Below are positions 61,934-64,000 of a stretch of 64,000 bases of DNA, one piece after another. The notes under the pieces are model-generated. The model saw only the letters and a list, made by a program, of their open reading frames with translations. It was not told the origin of the DNA and searched no databases. The position numbers and the translations under genes are program-made. The DNA comes from Pseudoalteromonas gelatinilytica. Its GTDB lineage: Bacteria; Pseudomonadota; Gammaproteobacteria; Enterobacterales; Alteromonadaceae. Each line of letters opens with the position of its first letter. Within the stretch, counting starts at the first letter, position 1. The DNA lies in assembly GCF_001641615.1 (NCBI RefSeq), contig NZ_LRRU01000022.1, forward strand, positions 372,001 through 436,000. The letters are read 5' to 3'.

Positions 61934-64000
61934 TTGTACTATCTAACAAAGTTCATTTCGGAATTTCATTCCATTATTGGTCACACTTACGCAATTATTG
62001 CTGGTTTCGTAGCTATTGGCATTCCACTTTCAATTCAGTTTTCAGCCCAATACTCTGATAAACACGACAATGCATTATTATCAACTCGATTGACGAGAGG
62101 AAAATGGGTAAACCCTAAGTCCATATTGGTCTTGTCTTTTATATACATAGCCTTAAGCTTACCTTTCTTAGGCTTTGTGTCAGATAAACATTCTTTTTTA
62201 TACCTCAACAATACGTTCATAATATGTATACAGCTATCACTCCCAATCATATTTATTGTATTAATGTGGTTTACTTTCTACTTTTATTGGCGGCTTTTTA
62301 ATAATATTACTATTAAGTCAAGCACTCAGATCCAGAATTATTTGCAAATAGATAGGAGGTCTTCAACTAGCTGGCTGACAAAATTTTTAGAGCCGTTACT
62401 AACAAAAAAAAGTAATTTAGCAGAGATTGATAGCATAAACGCAGGTTTAGAATTATTAATTTATAATATAGAACAACGTAGCTGGGATCTTGATTTTAAA
62501 GAAGTCCTATCTCAATTTCATGCAACTATCAGTCTTAGGTTTGATAGTAGTAGGCAAATAAAAGCGGTCAAGCTCTCAGCTAATGACTTAGCTGTTATAA
62601 AAAATTATTGGAATACGCTATTAAGACTTGTTCGGCACGCTAGAAAAAACGAAGACATCGCCATGTCTTTTCATACTCAACGCCTAATAGCAGATGTTAT
62701 GTCTTGGATTGTATATAATCCAGAGCGCCAATTAATTACATCAGAATCATTCCGCGATGAAACAAGTTCAAAAATATGTTGGGTATTAGATCTTTATCAG
62801 TTAGCTCGCTGGCAAGGTTATCAGACAACAAACGGTATTGACTTAATTCTTGAATGTGAATGGTTTCATTACCTATTTTATGCATCAGATAAACTTGATT
62901 TAAAAACTTCAACTGATGGGTTACAGGAATTTCATAAATTAGCCATAGATATTTTTGACATAATAGCTAAATCTCATCCGCATAAGGTCATTACTTTTAT
63001 AAAAAATATTTCAGATGCTGTGAGTTTTGGGCAAGAGCAGCAATCCTACTACTCCCACATGCTAGATGAAGAAATAAAATGGGTAAGCAACTTTTGGATA
63101 GACTTTAACAAAATAAACTTCAGCATAGATAGTGTTGATGAAATAATAAATAAAATAAGTTCATTATCTAACGGTGAGGCTTTTGAAAAATATAAGAATA
63201 GTTCAACATCGAAGCCTCTTAATGAACTACAGCTAAGAACTATTCTATCAATAATAAAAATTGACGAAATCTTTGAACGTATACACTTTAAGCTTGTTAA
63301 AAGAATGGGGTGGGATGTCACTGCTAGGCTTGCATATTATCAAAGGTGGGTTGAGTTCTATGAATGCTTGTATTGGAAGCAACCAAAAGAAGCTGATGCA
63401 AATTACTGCGGAGAAACGCTTTTAGCGCATAGTTCAAATGAATTAACAAATCTTATCTTTGTTGATTATCAGCAAATCGAACACTATTGGAGATTCAAAG
63501 AAAGGCATGCAATAAAAACTTACGCTTACAGAGCGTTCCTGTTTCAATTATGCTTTTTTGCTGAGCAAGGTGAAGAACCTAAATTAATTTATACGTCAGG
63601 TCAGTTTAGCGAGCTTTCAACGCAGCTTGATATTTTGGAATCTCTCTTGAAACAAGAGAGGTACATTAGAAGCCTCAGGTGCTGGAACCCTCACGTTACC
63701 AATGTTTGTAACAACCTTAGAAAATCTATACAAAACTTAGAAAAGCGGAAATTGAGATTCATAACTCACTCTAAGATTAGTGGAGAGAAATGGCACGAAC
63801 TTCAAGAGTCTATTGAAAAAGGTTGGGAAAACACTATTAGCTTGGGTAATGTAATTGATATTGAATATAGCCATGAGGTAGCCAAGAACAAGCTTTTGCT
63901 TTCAAAATACTCAGTTAAGAGAGAAAACTTGATAACAGGATGTAGCTTTAATGCCTACTCACCAAACATGAGTCAGCTTAATCACACTAGATTTATTACA
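61934..64000 (+). CDS. Large unrecognised membrane protein, 3' end beyond the window
   Basis: An open frame of 689 codons without a stop runs to the right edge. An in-frame TAA at 61928 limits the start; TTG 61934 is the most upstream candidate and keeps the first membrane helix, although its ribosome-binding site is weak. Three hydrophobic segments lie at about residues 12-34, 58-80 and 96-122, with the short polar loops between them. The remaining 560+ residues are soluble, rich in Trp, Tyr and helical charged stretches, and have no motif I recognise (no Walker box, HD, nuclease or TIR pattern). Codon use is more AT-rich than in the core genes. The setting next to a broken bcp gene suggests horizontally acquired DNA. 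Confidence 0.75.
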   Translation, partial: MYYLTKFISEFHSIIGHTYAIIAGFVAIGIPLSIQFSAQYSDKHDNALLSTRLTRGKWVNPKSILVLSFIYIALSLPFLGFVSDKHSFLYLNNTFIICIQLSLPIIFIVLMWFTFYFYWRLFNNITIKSSTQIQNYLQIDRRSSTSWLTKFLEPLLTKKSNLAEIDSINAGLELLIYNIEQRSWDLDFKEVLSQFHATISLRFDSSRQIKAVKLSANDLAVIKNYWNTLLRLVRHARKNEDIAMSFHTQRLIADVMSWIVYNPERQLITSESFRDETSSKICWVLDLYQLARWQGYQTTNGIDLILECEWFHYLFYASDKLDLKTSTDGLQEFHKLAIDIFDIIAKSHPHKVITFIKNISDAVSFGQEQQSYYSHMLDEEIKWVSNFWIDFNKINFSIDSVDEIINKISSLSNGEAFEKYKNSSTSKPLNELQLRTILSIIKIDEIFERIHFKLVKRMGWDVTARLAYYQRWVEFYECLYWKQPKEADANYCGETLLAHSSNELTNLIFVDYQQIEHYWRFKERHAIKTYAYRAFLFQLCFFAEQGEEPKLIYTSGQFSELSTQLDILESLLKQERYIRSLRCWNPHVTNVCNNLRKSIQNLEKRKLRFITHSKISGEKWHELQESIEKGWENTISLGNVIDIEYSHEVAKNKLLLSKYSVKRENLITGCSFNAYSPNMSQLNHTRFIT

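Noticed and set aside
61900..61947. Short ATG frame before the right-edge gene as its true start
   Set aside because: It is in another frame and ends after 15 codons; at most it is a leader peptide.
1..64000. tRNA or rRNA genes
   Set aside because: Scanning by eye for T-loop patterns (GGTTCGANTCC) and rRNA signatures found none; only the 4.5S RNA is supported.

Overview
The window looks like chromosomal DNA of a marine gammaproteobacterium of the Pseudoalteromonas/Alteromonadales type. The evidence is moderately AT-rich DNA, the gammaproteobacterial block map/rpsB-tsf-pyrH-frr-uppS-cdsA-ispC-rseP-bamA-skp-lpxD-fabZ-lpxA...lpxB-rnhB-dnaE-accA-tilS, an E. coli-like S2 leader, a bacterial 4.5S RNA, and the character of the accessory proteins (DUF3014, DUF3185, SIMPL, HDOD, CPA2 antiporter). 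The genus is an inference; no rRNA is present. Most of the window is ordinary core genome, and the right-hand 2.3 kb is accessory.

Layout. 1-2967 (-): RND efflux permease running off the left edge. 3160-8020 (-): small membrane protein, then map-glnD-dapD. 8079-21216 (+): translation and envelope biogenesis genes from rpsB to lpxA, including isoprenoid (uppS, ispC), phospholipid (cdsA), outer-membrane assembly (rseP, bamA, skp) and lipid A (lpxD, fabZ, lpxA) steps. 21307-28062: an RlpA-like lipoprotein gene and a five-gene cytochrome bd operon on the minus strand (cydA-cydB-cydX-cydD-cydC), placed between lpxA and lpxB. 28486-36441 (+): lpxB-rnhB-dnaE-accA and tilS plus a small membrane protein. 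36467-47542: signalling and metabolism (GGDEF protein, cation/H+ antiporter, patatin, DUF3014 protein, SRP RNA, GH13 amylase, hybrid kinase, HDOD protein). 47695-49483: SIMPL protein and two small unknowns. 49480-55724: an envelope-remodelling unit in which a PmrAB-like two-component system is divergent from an LTA-synthase-like transferase, eptA and dgkA. 55800-61303: DUF3185 protein, a FAN1-type nuclease fused to a DEDDh exonuclease, queC, queE, a desaturase and a membrane protein. 61548-64000: a truncated Bcp-type peroxiredoxin gene, then a large unrecognised membrane protein open to the right edge.

Several modules make functional sense together. The divergent promoter region at 53466-53640 carries two triplets of CTTAAG-like hexamers, each with an exact 11-bp period, matching the PmrA-box format. 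The proposed regulon (headgroup transferases plus DgkA) would modify lipid A or glycans and recycle the diacylglycerol released. cydABX and cydDC sit in one compact operon, so oxidase and assembly exporter are made together.

The most unusual non-coding signal is a set of three perfect 7-bp tandem arrays (7, 10 and 11 copies, three unrelated unit sequences). Each lies 3-17 nt after the stop codon of a minus-strand gene, and two are followed at once by a terminator. The most novel protein candidates are the right-edge membrane protein and the nuclease-exonuclease fusion.
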